Part shown: piece by piece, positions 44,060 through 56,160 of the stretch
Numbering within the stretch: the first letter of the stretch is position 1
Layout of the letters: each line of letters opens with the position of its first letter
From: Leptodactylus fallax
Lineage: Eukaryota; Chordata; Amphibia; Anura; Leptodactylidae
Length of the DNA stretch: 64,000 bases
Assembly: GCA_947044405.1 (NCBI GenBank)
Contig: CAMRHE010000330.1
Span: 496,001 to 560,000, forward strand
Reading direction: 5' to 3'
Translations under genes and position numbers: made by a program
Notes under the pieces: model-generated
The model's input: only the letters and a program-made list of their open reading frames with translations
What the model was told of the DNA's origin: nothing
Database searches by the model: none

Positions 44060-45930
44060 ATGAGCTACAGCAGAAACCACGAGATTTCCTGCAAGAGAAG
44101 CGGCGTGGCGGTTTACAAGGTAGCAAACAATTCTGCACCGTGTTCACACTGTCATTAGCAGGTGTTGTCCTGTATTTGGAACAATCTGTGGAATAGCCTT
44201 TGGTAAAAAAAAAAAAAAAGCAAGCATATTCATCTGTCCCCAATGTTCTGTTGTCTGCCGCTGGGCCCCTTTCTGTTGTATGCCGTGGCTGGAAGCCCTA
44301 AGGCTCACGTGACCACTGAAACCAATCAGTGGCCGCTTGAGAGGGACCAGTGATGGCAGCCCCGAAATGACAAGATATGAAAAGTGGAGGCACACAACGG
44401 AGTGCTAAGGACAGATGACTGAGTATTTTTTTCTTCATTTTACACCCTCCTGGCCACCCCATAGGTTGCTCCAAATACTTGACAAGACCTATTTTCAAAA
44501 CAAGTGTGCTATGGTGTGCCGCCCCTTTAAAATGTGTAAGGAATGCAGGACTCAGGACCCAGCTGTCAGAGAAGAACAGCTTCCAGTACAGATCTATTAG
44601 CACAATTTGCCCTCTATATTAGCTTCTTTAGAAGCTCTGTCAGTGAGTTCTGATCTCTCAGTGCCAAACATCAGTCCACGTGGGTGAAAGCAGCATCTCT
44701 GTGCTCAAAAACACAGTGGTGACCATTGTTGAGCGAGGCTGCTACAGCCTGCCAGCCGCATGGACCCCTGCTATTGTCCTAACCAAGGTCATTTCCCATA
44801 TACAATAGGGATAATGCAGGGACAGTGAGAAGCCAAAAAAAGAAGGAGTGAACTGTGTCCCTCGCTGGATCGGTGCCCCTGCCAAGATGAGGAATGACAC
44901 TATGCTGCCAGTCTGACTTGTATTATGTTAACACTCATGTGGCATCGACACTGCCAACAAACCATGAGATGGTCAAAGAAAGGAACAAATCTGGAAAACT
45001 GTTAGTTATATGCAAATGACAAGGAGTGAAAATGGAGCCGGCTCCGTCCTCTGAGAGGTGTACAGAACTGCCGAGAATATTCTCATATCAAAACAAAACC
45101 ATCACCAAGTAATGAAAGATACAAAAAATTCTCTAGTTATATTTTATTATTCAGAGCGCTTGGTGGCAGCGAATACTATCCACAGGAGGGGGTCACACTA
45201 CTTTTCCAGCCTCATGAATGACTTAGCATTTCTCTTATCCAGAAAATAACTATAAAAGCTAAACCCCTTGGGCTACACTCACATGTACTGGATTTGTAGC
45301 AGAAAACGTCTGCACCAAATCTAGAGGAAGACTCAGCGGCGCTAAATCTGTACCAAATCGTGTGATTTCTGGGACTGACCAAAATAAAACTGTATACCCA
45401 GCTTTCCCATTTTTTTTAGCACCCTTGGTAATGCTAGCCTGGTCCCGGCTGGCCTCAGTACTCGGCCCTCCAGCTGACATGTCAACATATGTGAAAGCAT
45501 AGGCCTAAAATGGCTGCAATGGTTACATGGCAACATGACACGTCATGACGGGAGAGCAGGGCATTCAGCCATGGTTACCAAGGGTGCAGCAAAAGATAGG
45601 GAAGGCTACTATGGGGTGGTTGTTTTTTTTAATTTTTTCATTTTATGATTGTCCACACCTGTGGATTTTGCTGCAGATCTGTGGTTATCCACAGCAAAAA
45701 CCGCCCAAATTGGGTTTTCTGGCAGATTTTTACTCCCTGTCTTCAAAGGGTAAAAGCTTCATAAATCTGCAACTTTTAAAAAATCTGTAAAGGTCAATTT
45801 CTGCATGGAATATTTCTGCTGTACAAGAATGAGATTGTACTCAGCAGCTACTGTATTACACGGCAGATATTCTATCGAAAAATCCTGTCAGAAAATCCAC
45901 AGCAATTCTGATATGTTCACACATACCCTT
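44060..45930. other. No recognised gene
   Basis: Contains an A run at about 44204-44219 and generic intronic sequence. Open frames on either strand show no domains. Confidence 0.3.
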
Positions 45931-45940
45931 AGAAGTCTAA

Positions 45941-46123
45941 GGCCCCATGCACATGACCGAGAGTGGCGTCCGAGGGGGCTGTTTATCCTGCTCTGTAATA
46001 TCGGAATGGAATGGACCCTCCCATTGAAATCAGTGGGGATAGTAGGCACTCGGATGACATCAGCGCGCATTCCACTATAAAATGGCCCCCTCAGCCTGCA
46101 CACTCGGTAGTGTGCATGAGGCC
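45941..46123. mobile_element. MITE family B copy with TAA duplication
   Basis: Ends GGCCCCATGCACATGACCGAG (in two parts) and CTCGGTAGTGTGCATGAGGCC are inverted complements. TAA flanks both sides (45938-45940 and 46124-46126). Confidence 0.8.
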
Positions 46124-46174
46124 TAATGGTGGTTATACTGATCCATTCAGACAGAACTTATCTATTTACATTAA

Positions 46175-46510
46175 ATGGCTTGCCCAAGATTTACGTTTTT
46201 ATCACCTACCCTTGGAATAATCCATAAATATTTGATTGTGGGGGCCAACAACTGGCCCTCGTATCAATCAGCTGTGCGGGGCTTTGGAGATAGCTCAGGG
46301 CCCTCTATAGTGAGATGGAAGCTGAGCTGCAATACCAGAACCCAGTCACTAAACAGGGCAGGGAGTCAACTGCTTCTAGCCCCATGTTATGGCGGAAGTG
46401 GCCCTGTACAGCTGATTGGTGCAGGGCCCAAGTGTTGGCCCTCTACCGATCAGATATTTATGGCCCATCCCACGGATGGGCCATAAAACCGTAAATCCTG
46501 GATAACCCCT
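46175..46510. mobile_element. TTAA-flanked MITE (GATTTACG arms)
   Basis: TTAA at 46171-46174 and 46511-46514. GCCCAAGATTTACGTTTTTAT on the left pairs with ATAAAACCGTAAATCCTGG on the right. The interior contains the rainfall of GGCCC phrases common to this group. Confidence 0.75.
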
Positions 46511-46719
46511 TTAATGATATTAGTATTAAAATCACTTGTACTTACAGAGTATAGAGCGGATATAGCAGGATATTATGTTCAGTTAATAGGTTTGTTTCAC
46601 ATTTCTCATTTTTTCTATTCTATTCTTTTTTTTTTTTTTGAAAATACCATAAGCAAACAAAATGACATCAGACCAGTCAATTTTTGAGAAACCGATAGGG
46701 GATAGCACTGCTTATTTAA

Positions 46720-47099
46720 AGGGGTTGTCCAGGATTTAAAAAAATAAATTGTAAAATGCATGGAATGTGATTAAAAAACACCAAGAACAACAACAACAAC
46801 AACAACAACAAACTATACTCAGCTGTTAAATTTCCCACCACTCCAGTGCCACATCTCTGGTGGTCCGCACCACTCTCTGTTTACTTCCCTGCAGCAATGA
46901 CATGCCATACATGTAGCTGACAGATATTGACTTCAGCAGTGATGTCTGCCTATATACCATGCGACTGCAGGGTAAGTAAACAAGGTCCAACAGGGGCCAC
47001 CAAGACAGTAGGACATTAAAAAGGAGAATATTGTTTTGGAATTTTTTTTTATTACATTTTCCGCTCTTTAGAAATTTTTCAAAATCCCAGACAACCCCT
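46720..47099. mobile_element. TTAA-flanked MITE (AGGGGTTGTCCAGGATTT)
   Basis: TTAA at 46716-46719 and 47100-47103 flank AGGGGTTGTCCAGGATTT and its near complement AAAATCCCAGACAACCCCT. It contains a (CAA)n microsatellite at 46786-46811. The minus-strand open frame through it is not a gene. Confidence 0.85.
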
Positions 47100-47149
47100 T
47101 TAAGGACCGAGGCCTTCCCAAGGTCATAGTAAATAAGCAAAGCTGCCTG

Positions 47150-47600
47150 CGTGATTGATCTCTGGATCTCTAGAATTGATTTTCTAGACCATTTTGCATC
47201 CAGCAGAACTCAATTTATGGGTTTTGCACATTTCCTTAAGTAAGACGACTCGTGAGGTTGTAGCCTGAACTCCAGGATTCTTCAAAGCCGAGCAGTCGTC
47301 TACAGAGAGTGGCAGGCACATTGCATCAGCCCATGGAAGCCTCAGCTGATCCGCTGCCCAGTGAGTGGAAAAAACTCCCAGACAATTTCAGGAAACACCC
47401 TGGCAAGCTCCATCGAGCTGTAACCACAAAGAGAACATTCCCTCTCGAAAACCATCCATTCAAAGAATTTTCCATTAACACCTTTTTCATAATTTACCAA
47501 AAGCAAAACCAAACCGGGAATTTGTGCAATTGCTTCTCCCAACCCCCGATCCGTAAAGGAAGAACCAAGGCTGAAATATCTACATCTGCTTCTTTTTTAC
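47150..47600. other. Repeat-free block, candidate conserved noncoding DNA
   Basis: Mixed composition with GCGTGATTGATC, GAATTGATTTTC and CATTTTGCATCC sites. It includes an open frame (47309 onward) without a domain. No internal repeat phrase. Confidence 0.3.
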
Positions 47601-47835
47601 ATAATGAAATTTTTATTTTTTTTTTTTTTTACAGCATTTGTTTGCTTTCCTTGGCAAAGGTAAAAAATAAAAAAGGCTAAATGGCTTCCAATGAAGTGAT
47701 ATGTTTGACAGGGGCTACACGCTGCACATGTGTTAAGCAATGGCCTGTGGCAGTGACTTGCGTAGCAAAAACTGCATGTGATCTGAGATGTGCGATTTGT
47801 GGAGAACATTTTGTACTCCCTTCAAAGACAACCTG

Positions 47836-48265
47836 TTAGCTCTCCAGATAGGTCTGTTTCAGAAAATACTTCTTATTGTATTTTTCCCATATAATAACAA
47901 GTCTGGAGCATCCTTCTTAAAACTATCTGGGGAAATTTTACAACTTGCGTTTCCTACTCTTCCTTGTGCCGGTGGCAGAATTAAGAGGCTCCTTTATCAT
48001 TCTGGAACATTTTAAGATGTCCCATGCACCGGAATTAAAATTTACACCAGACAAGGGCTGGCACAGATTTACCATAACATTTGCCAGACAACTAGCATGA
48101 GTTATAACTGAATTCGGATGGGTCAAGAGCCCCCCACCACAGGCCGCTTTGATTCCTGGCTCGCTGCCCACTGTCTTATAAAGTACACAAATTGGTACGT
48201 TGCGCCAAAGATGCACCACTACTATGCGAGTTTTCTGATATATGTCCATTAGTAAATACCCCCAT
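47836..48265. repeat. Two dispersed repeats joined
   Basis: 47836-47915 matches the GACATGTTTGTTTTAG family. 47930-48265 is a diverged relative of the AGTAAATTCCCCC foldback repeat (gggaaattttacaac and tagtaaataccccc at its ends). Confidence 0.5.
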
Positions 48266-48436
48266 ATGTGTTCTTCCTTTACACATGAAAATGGGCTGCT
48301 AGTTGATAAAATTCCCCTGCCCATTGGGGTATTGCACTACACAGTGCAACATTGTCCAAAAAGTGCCATCAGTGGAGGGACATGTCCGACTGACAGGAGA
48401 AATATAAACAGCAAGTTATCAATTTATTCATACGTT

Positions 48437-48557
48437 TTCAGGAAGAACAACAGAAGGACAACACAACGCAGAATATGTTTCCAGGAACAACAACAGAAGG
48501 ACAACACAATGCTGAATGTTTCCAGGAACAACAACAGAGGGACAACACAATGCAGAA
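48437..48557 (+). repeat. Minisatellite, about 42 bp x 3
   Basis: GGACAACACAA recurs at 48456, 48499 and 48539. The unit includes AGGAACAACAACAGAAGG and GCAGAATGTTTCC. Confidence 0.9.
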
Positions 48558-48637
48558 TTATAAGTAAATCTTTCTACTTTATAGGGAATAAAAGTACAGT
48601 ATTTATTAAAACAGAATAACAGACAGGTGACGTTTGA

Positions 48638-48910
48638 GGCTAGGACTACATGGCAACTTTGGCAGCAACACATTTGTTCATCCTAAGTTTACTGCCTCCT
48701 ACTTCACAAGTAATAAAAGGGAATATAGTCACACTGGGAATTATGTGGCTGCCACATCATAATGGTCACAAGAAACAGATCAGGTTGTGCCACGGTCACA
48801 GCAACTTGTGAATCCAGGTGCGGCCACATTACTTGTGAGGAGGGCTGCGTCACACTGCGATCTTAAGCCACATGATGCGTTTCACTGCCAAAGTCGCCGT
48901 ATAGCCCTAG
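48638..48910. mobile_element. Foldback MITE (GGCTAGGACTACATGG)
   Basis: Left GGCTAGGACTACATGGC and right CGCCGTATAGCCCTAG pair. CAACTTTGGCAGC and ACTGCCAAAGTCGC extend the arms. Related to 12638-12885. Confidence 0.6.
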
Positions 48911-48919
48911 TCTAAATCC

Positions 48920-50555
48920 CAAGAAAAAAAAATCCCATCCACTGCAGCAAATGAAGGCCCATATTGCTCTAAATTATTTAGCACAAAGATCCACGTGCTA
49001 TAAAGGTCGGCCCATGTAAAGAATTCTATCAGAGCAAGTCAATGAAGCCAATGTCATTGTGAAATTCCAGTGTAAGCCTCAGACACACAAATTCACACAG
49101 AGCCTCGGCAGCTGAATGACAGCCATACACCCTCTTTATATTCTGTCCACGTTGTCAGCGAGAGACGGCTTCATTGGTGGCTTATAAGAGCAAGGTCCTT
49201 CAAGGAGATGGCATGAATGGCCAAAGCAGAAAAAAAAAACATATTATATACCCCAGACATAGGAAGCAGAGGGCAAATGTAAAAGTGTCACACGCTGGGG
49301 ATTGTATATCAATCTGGTCATATAAAATGGTGCAAATACAGTGCAGAGCAGATGTATAATGGCATTGCACCCAATATCAGCACGGCACTTTTTCCCCTCC
49401 TTGTGGCTCCCTTACGAAAGGAGATTCTCCGTAGATTTAACTAAAGTGTTGACATCACAAAGTCATGAGACAAATAAAAAAGGAAAAAAGTGGAGTTATC
49501 CTGACCGCAGGCCAAGATCTGCAATCCCCACCCTTTTATGTGTTAAATAAGGAATACAACGTTTTACGCTCCTCCTTGCTGCTGACGGGGCTGGCATGAG
49601 CTGAATCCATCTTCTTGGCACAGAGCCCTCTAAGACGGTTATAATAGGGGGGGGAAAAAAACATGAAAATGTAATCTAGATTCCTACTATCCTCTTGAGC
49701 AAACAGAAGCCTTATGACCCTGAGGGTCAGGGTGTCTATTTATGGTCAGGAAAGGGGGAAAGGAGGGGGATCAGGTCAAAGTCAAATGTTTGAATAGGCA
49801 ACTATGACAGAGGTCGGGTTTACCCTCTTCTCTGGATCGGACATGATTTAAGTTAAGCCGAGTATTATTCTCGCATGTAACAAAGTGAACTTCTGCTACA
49901 TAGAAACCTGCTTCCTGGACTCAGCCCTGACAGCTGATGATCCTATAAACGTAAGCCTCTCACCCTGTTCAGATGGTGACCACCCGTCACCCAGAGGGGC
50001 CCCTAAGTAGTCAAAGTATCACATATTCTACTACAAATAACTACTTCACCGCCAGGCTTTCCTTTAACTCATTCAGCTCATCTTCCTGACAAGTTTTTAA
50101 CACTTTTTTTGATCTCTGAATCCTATTTATGTACAATTGATTAAAATGGATACATTTTACAAAATAAATATATTCCGTCACTTGTGTACAAAGTGTAACA
50201 ACTTGGAGACAGCAACAAATAATAATCCTGGTGTGAAATGGATACAAAACAAAAATATAACTTTGGGCATGTTCAACTACATCAGAAAAATCTAAAAAGA
50301 AACTATAGGACGGGGTTAATGGGGTGCGCTTAGCATGAAGAAGAAAGTGATAAATGTCTTTATGATCTGTCATTTTTAATACTAAAGATTTCAAAATATA
50401 GTTATAGCATAGGGGGGGGGGACCTGTGTCAAACTAAGGAGATGTTCACATTTGCATTGGAGAGTCAATTAAAAACTGCAGTCCAGCAAAATGATAAGTT
50501 ACCAAACAGATACCATTAAAGTCAAAGCGGTCCCTCTGGATCTGTTGGTGTTCCT
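48920..50555. other. No recognised gene
   Basis: Generic intronic sequence with a G run at about 50413-50421. Open frames lack domains. Confidence 0.3.
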
Positions 50556-50562
50556 TATTTAA

Positions 50563-50810
50563 AGGGGTTATGTCACCAAACAAAGGATAAATTGCTGATC
50601 GGTGGAGGTCTGACTGCTGAGACCTCCAATGATTCTGAGAATGGGGGTGTTTTTGCAGCCGCAGGAAAAGCAGACAAACCTGTGGTGGATGGTGACGTGC
50701 CCCGCTTCCTTTCACTTCAATAGAGGTCTGACCGTTGAGACCCCCTTTGATCAACAATTTTTCCTCTATCCTATGGACAGAAGATAAATATGTCTCGTGG
50801 AATAATCCCT
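50563..50810. mobile_element. TTAA-flanked MITE (AGGGGTTATGTCACC)
   Basis: TTAA at 50559-50562 and 50811-50814. AGGGGTTATG and AATAATCCCT are the ends. GTCTGACTGCTGAGACC and GGTCTGACCGTTGAGACC inside are internal repeats. Confidence 0.75.
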
Positions 50811-50819
50811 TTAAGAGAG

Positions 50820-53355
50820 CCATTCATGGTGCAGAAAACAGCCTCTTACCTCCGGTGATATCACCAAGGTAATATACACCCAGGTATACTTTTCAATGTT
50901 GCGTTACATGCATCCAGTTACATTAATGGCTGACATGTAATACATGGCCCTGTCAGGCCAACTAGAGTTGGAGTCACTCTTAGGGCTAATTCAGATAGCC
51001 ATGTATGGTCCTGATATTAACGTCTGTGTCACATGGCTAGATTTCTCAAACCAACCACGGCTTGGCTGAACAGATATCGCAGCATCATAGATCACTACGT
51101 TGCAGTAAGTACCTACCCGACCGCAGATCTAATGTCTCATTCTTAAATGATGCTGTGAGTATAGGACAGTAGACCCGCCATCAGACTAATACTCACAGCA
51201 CCACAGATGACTATGATGCAGTACATGGCCATCTGAATTCACCCTTAGTCCTTATTCATACACTGCACACTCGGTCAGTATTTTGAAACCAAAATCAAGA
51301 GTGAATGCAAAGTAGGGAAGAAATATTATATACATCTTTCTATTTTATGTCACTTATATTTACAACCCACTCTTATTTATAGCTTCAAAATAATGACCAA
51401 ATCTACAAAGTGTGAATAAGGCCTTACAGAGCAACTCTCCGTTGTGGTTCACAGATTGCTAAGGCAGGAAACCATCCGAAAATGATGCCCTTTTGAAATA
51501 TTAAAAAAGTGTTATTTATTAGACAAACCCCTTTAAAGACATGTACAACTCATAAGTCTGTCTTGTAGATGGGATGCCGAGGCAGAAAACCTTCATCCAT
51601 GATGTTCATACGTCCTGCTAAGGATTTATGTAATAGATGAGTACTTTAATGGGGTTGCTATGCCAGACAATAATTGTCCATATGCTATATGAGAGCATAA
51701 TGACATCAGAGGGGGTGGTCCGCACTCAGGACCTGGTTCCAACTCTGGATACCATAGTAGACATCTACTGCATTTACATACAAGTCAAAATTTTTCAACT
51801 ATTGACCTTAAGCCTTGCTGTGTGAATACTGTATTACACTTTTCCAGCTTTAGCCATGCTAGCAGCATCCCATAGTAAAGAAAACAGGTCACCAGGGGTT
51901 CCCGCAGCTTGATAGCCCCCTGCCATCGAGGGAGATACCTGACAAGTCGGGTGCGATAGTAGCATCAACCTAATTCCAAGCTCCCCAATATCACATGCCC
52001 AACACCATGGAGAGGTTTTCTTTCCCCAAGTAACAAAATAGCAGTTCTGACAGGTCAAAAAATTCTATTTTCGACTTGTTAACCCTTTAGAGCCAATGCT
52101 ATTCTCGTCTGCCTCTCAAACAAACAGCACCTCATATCCCTGCAACAAATATATCTCGCATCTTATCACAAACTTAGCAAAGGCCGCAACAAAATCTTTC
52201 CAAGTGACAAAATGACTTATCAATCCAAATATTTCCGCTCTAGAACTTTGCCTGTGACAGTTCATTACATTAACCAGATAGCGAATGGAAGGTGACATAA
52301 TACGTTTGCACAGACAGCAGATAATACAACGCAGTGTATATGTCTTATCCTCTAGCCTATAATCTGCATTTAGCACTCGACACCTGTACACAATGGGAGC
52401 GGCCATTTTGAGGCCTCAAAAGCATTCATAAAACTAAGGCCTATAAGCCACTAAATACAGATGACCTTGCTAACATATGAGGTAAATCTACTATTCAATA
52501 CTCATTTTATGAGGTAAATTGACATTCCCAACATACATCCATAAAGATTCAGATGTATATATGTACAGCAGGATATATCTTTATGTAGGATATGTCTTTA
52601 TGAACAAGTCTGAAGAAATATACGTAATAAATGTCTTTGAGGCGAGACTACCCTACCCGCCACTTTGTACGGAACAATGAAATATATCATCTTGTGTCAT
52701 ACGGTATAAAACATTATATTACACACCATTTTCCCCACAAATCATAGTAAATACAAGTCCTCGAGTCATTCAAAAACCCTTACCATTGCTATAAAACACA
52801 ATGTGGAGATGTCCCTTAGGATACTGTATTATTACCTGATCTTTCTACCATTTTACTACTGAATATCACATAAAAAATAACTGAAGAGCGGGGCTCAGCG
52901 GGGACTATGCATTTCTAAGAAGCCTGGGTGACTATGACAAAATGATGGCTCCAAAGCTCCACTAACTTAACTGGGCCCAGCTACTATAGGTAAGGACTAT
53001 AAGGGTAGGTTCACACTGTTTTTGTGGCACTTGTCCATTCAGTTTTTTTGACCCAAAGCAAGAACAGGACTCAAAGGAATGGGAAATATAATGGAAGATC
53101 TTACATTTTTCCTTCCTTCTTGCAACAACTTCAGGCTTTGCCTCAAAATACTGCATCAAAAACTGCCATGTGCGAAACTACCCTCAGGCCAGGTTCATGA
53201 GTTCAGTATTTGACATGGGTTTCAGCACCAATTGTGTGTCAAAATCTGCATCAAATCCTAAAACAATCCCACTCCAATGCAAGCAAAAGTAAGACTTTTT
53301 GTAGCACTTTTCACATACTCGGGAAAATAATCAAGGCATAGCAAAAATAATCTCT
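50820..53355. other. Mostly unassigned
   Basis: A repeat end GACAAACCCCT followed by TTAA occurs at 51522-51536 without a clear partner. 52990-53180 resembles a TTTTTTGACCC / GCCTCAAAA foldback repeat. No exon is supported. Confidence 0.3.
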
Positions 53356-53363
53356 AACAATAA

Positions 53364-53598
53364 GGCTAAGTTCACATCTGTGCCGGAGACTCCATCGCAG
53401 AAACCACCGGAGAGAAAAATCTTGCACTTTTCTCTCCGCTGCTTTACGGCGCTGACCCGGCGGACCTCATTATAGTCAATTATAATGGCGTCCATTGGCC
53501 TCCATGTGTAACTGCTGTTTCAGTGGTCTGGCTCTCCATCATTCAAGTTCCCCAGCGGATCCGAACGATGGAAACAACATGCAGATGTGAACTTAGCC
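53364..53598. mobile_element. MITE family A, best-preserved ends
   Basis: AAGGCTAAGTTCACATCTG (53362-53380) is the exact complement of CAGATGTGAACTTAGCCTT (53582-53600), so the termini are perfect over 19 bp. Flanks read TAA and TTA, or TA and TA if the end is taken as AGGCT. Confidence 0.9.
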
Positions 53599-53770
53599 TT
53601 AGTAATTTTTGCCGGATTTAGTGCGGAAACACTGCATATTATCCCTAAATGGACAAGCATGGGGATAATTGTCATATCCATGGCACATCAACCTGCACGT
53701 TTGTGCCTAATCCGAGTTAACCTGCGTGGATGCTCTTGTACATACAAGTGTGAATATACCCCAATTGGCT

Positions 53771-53794
53771 GGAAAAAAAAAAAAAAAAAAAAAA
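53771..53794. repeat. A run
   Basis: A homopolymer tract of about 22 A. Confidence 0.9.
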
Positions 53795-54689
53795 ATCAAT
53801 GAGTTCTCAATACAAATAAATTTCAGACTGACACCTAATATGGCTGCCAAATAAGCCCAGAGGTTGTCACCAGCTTTTTCAGACTCCTGGATAGCAAGTT
53901 TTCTTATGCCACAACTTGTGGATTTTCATTGAAAAGAGCCACAACCAAAATGGCAGCCATGCCCACAAACTGGTACCGATGGCAATATGCCAGAAAAGGA
54001 CGACTTACTAAGTAGTATTTATTGACTCTGAGGAAAATATCTGTTACTATAAATATTATATACATAGTACTGGACCGGACAATCGCACAAAAGGAGTTGG
54101 CACGCTCAGAAATTAAAGTGACAGAACGCATTTGCCATCCATCTGACAACAAATCCCAGACTATGGCATGGAATTCTACAACATAAACACCGTGACCAGA
54201 AACCACCTTCATGAAGCCGTGAGATTTCTATAGCCTAATTGGTTAAGTCGGGCACACGCTGCCACAGAGGTCTAATCCACTTTTCTGTTGTAAAAGCATG
54301 GCGCTATTATGTATGTGGTAAACAGCACGGTAGGCCCGGAGCCCTGTTATAGCTGAACGTTTACTGAAATTCCATTAGCATTGTGACAATGGAAAATAAT
54401 CTCTACTAAAAAAAAAGAAAACAAACATGGTGGATATTTTTTTTTATATATCACATGACCAAACCCAAAAGAAAGCTGTACATTTAGACTACCGGATGGT
54501 AAATTAAAAATACTTTGAGATTTCTATAAAACAATTGTCATGTTGAATGAAGTCTATACAACGTTCTCACCACCACCTATAGAACCAAAGCCTAGGCAAG
54601 TCATGAAGGGGTTAATATAGTCTATAAAATGGCAGATAAAATGATTAAAATAAAAAAAATCCTCAGGCGTTCAAGTCAATTCTCTCCAC

Positions 54690-55080
54690 AATCTCTAGTC
54701 TGGGAGATAAAAGGGCACAGCCAAGTATAAACCTAAACAGGTTGGCGTTGGACTATTTAAAGATGGCTTCTCTCTAAATGGGGATGCTGCAAGCAGGGTT
54801 GCCATGGTGATGCCAGCAATACTTTCGCTCCTTTGCTTTAGACGTGGAATGTTGTAATTGAGATTGATTCCAGACAGTAAACAAATGTGACTTTGTGAGA
54901 TAAAATTATTTTGGGGGATTTTGATATTTTTCAGCGATTTATGAAGATTTTTTTTTTTTTTATCTTAGTTTATCGGATATCGCGAGGTGGGAAGGATTAA
55001 TGCCAATTTACTGACGCCAGGAAACAAAGAATAAGTGACATAAAGATTTGACACCTTTTGTTACCCAGTTTGGAAGTGAG
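54690..55080. other. Repeat-free block near the dip2c first exon
   Basis: Sequence with GTAAACAAATGTGAC, TTTTCAGCGATTTATG and a T run at about 54950-54961. No repeat family is recognised. Its position about 700-1100 bp into intron 1 makes it a plausible regulatory block, by inference. Confidence 0.25.
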
Positions 55081-55164
55081 ACAGTACAGAGAGCCCTATG
55101 GCACAGCGTAGCCCATCACCCTGGCATAAAGAAGAAGGATCCACAATGTCTGCCTGGCATTAGC

Positions 55165-55191
55165 CACACACACACACACACACACACACAA
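55165..55191. repeat. (CA)n microsatellite
   Basis: About 13 CA units. Confidence 0.95.
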
Positions 55192-55479
55192 GCCAGGAGA
55201 CACAGAGGGCATGTCAGTGCCGGGTGACATTGTGCTGGCTGTAAATGATATTTTTAAGACATGTAGGATGTCAGGCATGAGCATTCTCCACGTCCACTAT
55301 CTTCTTCTCCACCACAGCCCTGACATGCCAGTCTGAATGCAACCAATGCAACCCAGCTGCCCCCTCCCTGCACAAAGAGCAAAAGCCTGGGCATTAGTGT
55401 TGCTATTATTCCAGCCCACAGTGCCCATCTATCACCCCCCTGGCACCCTTGCTCCTGCATGGAGGAGGGGGCACGGCAT

Positions 55480-55660
55480 GACAGCGGCATTAACCCCTTG
55501 CGCGATCAGCAGATGGATCTTGCCCTGGATGACAGCAGCTCAGGCTTAACCCCATCCGCGCCGCACACCTCAATCCACACGGCTCCAGGGGGGTTAACGG
55601 GCACGGAGCCCTGCCCTGGGGCACGTCACGGGTTAAGCAGCCCTTTCCCAGCAACAAGAG
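55480..55660. promoter_or_regulatory. CpG-rich segment with four TTAACCC/GGGTTAA sites
   Basis: About a dozen CpG dinucleotides in 180 bp, far above the background in this window. TTAACCC or its complement occurs at 55490, 55546, 55591 and 55630, in both orientations. It lies just inside intron 1, within 300 bp of the coding exon. Confidence 0.45.
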
Positions 55661-55747
55661 GATGGATGCTACGGAGAGATCTGCAGTAACATGGGAGGGA
55701 AGGCTGCAGTCATCCCAAGATCAGGGGGTACACAAGAGGCTTTTTAC

Positions 55748-55832
55748 CTTCAGACAGCTCCAGCTCCAGCTCTGCCAGCCTGGCTCTCACCTCCAGGGGT
55801 AGGGACACACTGTCCAGGCTGCGATCAGCCAT
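55748..55832 (-). CDS. dip2c: DIP2 family protein, first coding exon (dip2c-like)
   Basis: On the minus strand the ATG at 55832 (A at -3, G at +4) opens 28 codons plus one base, ending at GAAG/GTAAAA (donor GT at 55747-55746), a phase 1 junction. The peptide starts MADRSLDS, contains LPLEVRARLAELELELSE and stops where the family continues with G-DITQKGYEKK. This is the N-terminus of disco-interacting protein 2. The MADRSL start and LPLEVRARL fit DIP2C better than DIP2A or DIP2B, from memory of those proteins. It forms the beginning of the DMAP1-binding-like domain, which precedes two adenylate-forming (AMP-binding) domains encoded by later exons not in this window. DIP2 proteins are linked to lipid metabolism and neuronal development. 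Confidence 0.87.
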
Positions 55833-56160
55833 TCTCCAGCTTGATATTGGGGTTCAGGCAGGCAGCAGTCAGTCTCCCCCCAGCTCTTGTCTTTGTCAGG
55901 CTCTCTCCTCAGCCAGGCATGGGAAGAGGGGGTGGGGGGCTGCAGAGGAAATGCACTGATTTGCTCCCTCCTTGCTGCTGCTGCTGCCAGTGATGGAGGT
56001 GGCGAGGCTTGTGGGGGCTCCGCTGTCACTTCCCAGGGAGAGCAGGGCTGCAGTGCATCAGGCCAGCTCCTATTTGCATGGAGCACACAAAGCAGACGGG
56101 CAGCCCACCCTGGCAGGTTTGCAGATCATTCTCTGAGAGCTGCTCTTTCCAGTGAGGAAG
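55833..56160 (-). other. dip2c: dip2c 5' leader (approximate)
   Basis: GC-rich sequence directly upstream of the start codon, without repeats. The true transcription start cannot be fixed. Depending on it, the leader includes short upstream frames, including a four-codon ATG-CCT-GGC-TGA (55920-55909) and a 17-codon frame starting at 56079. Plus-strand open frames through here are composition artefacts. Confidence 0.55.
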
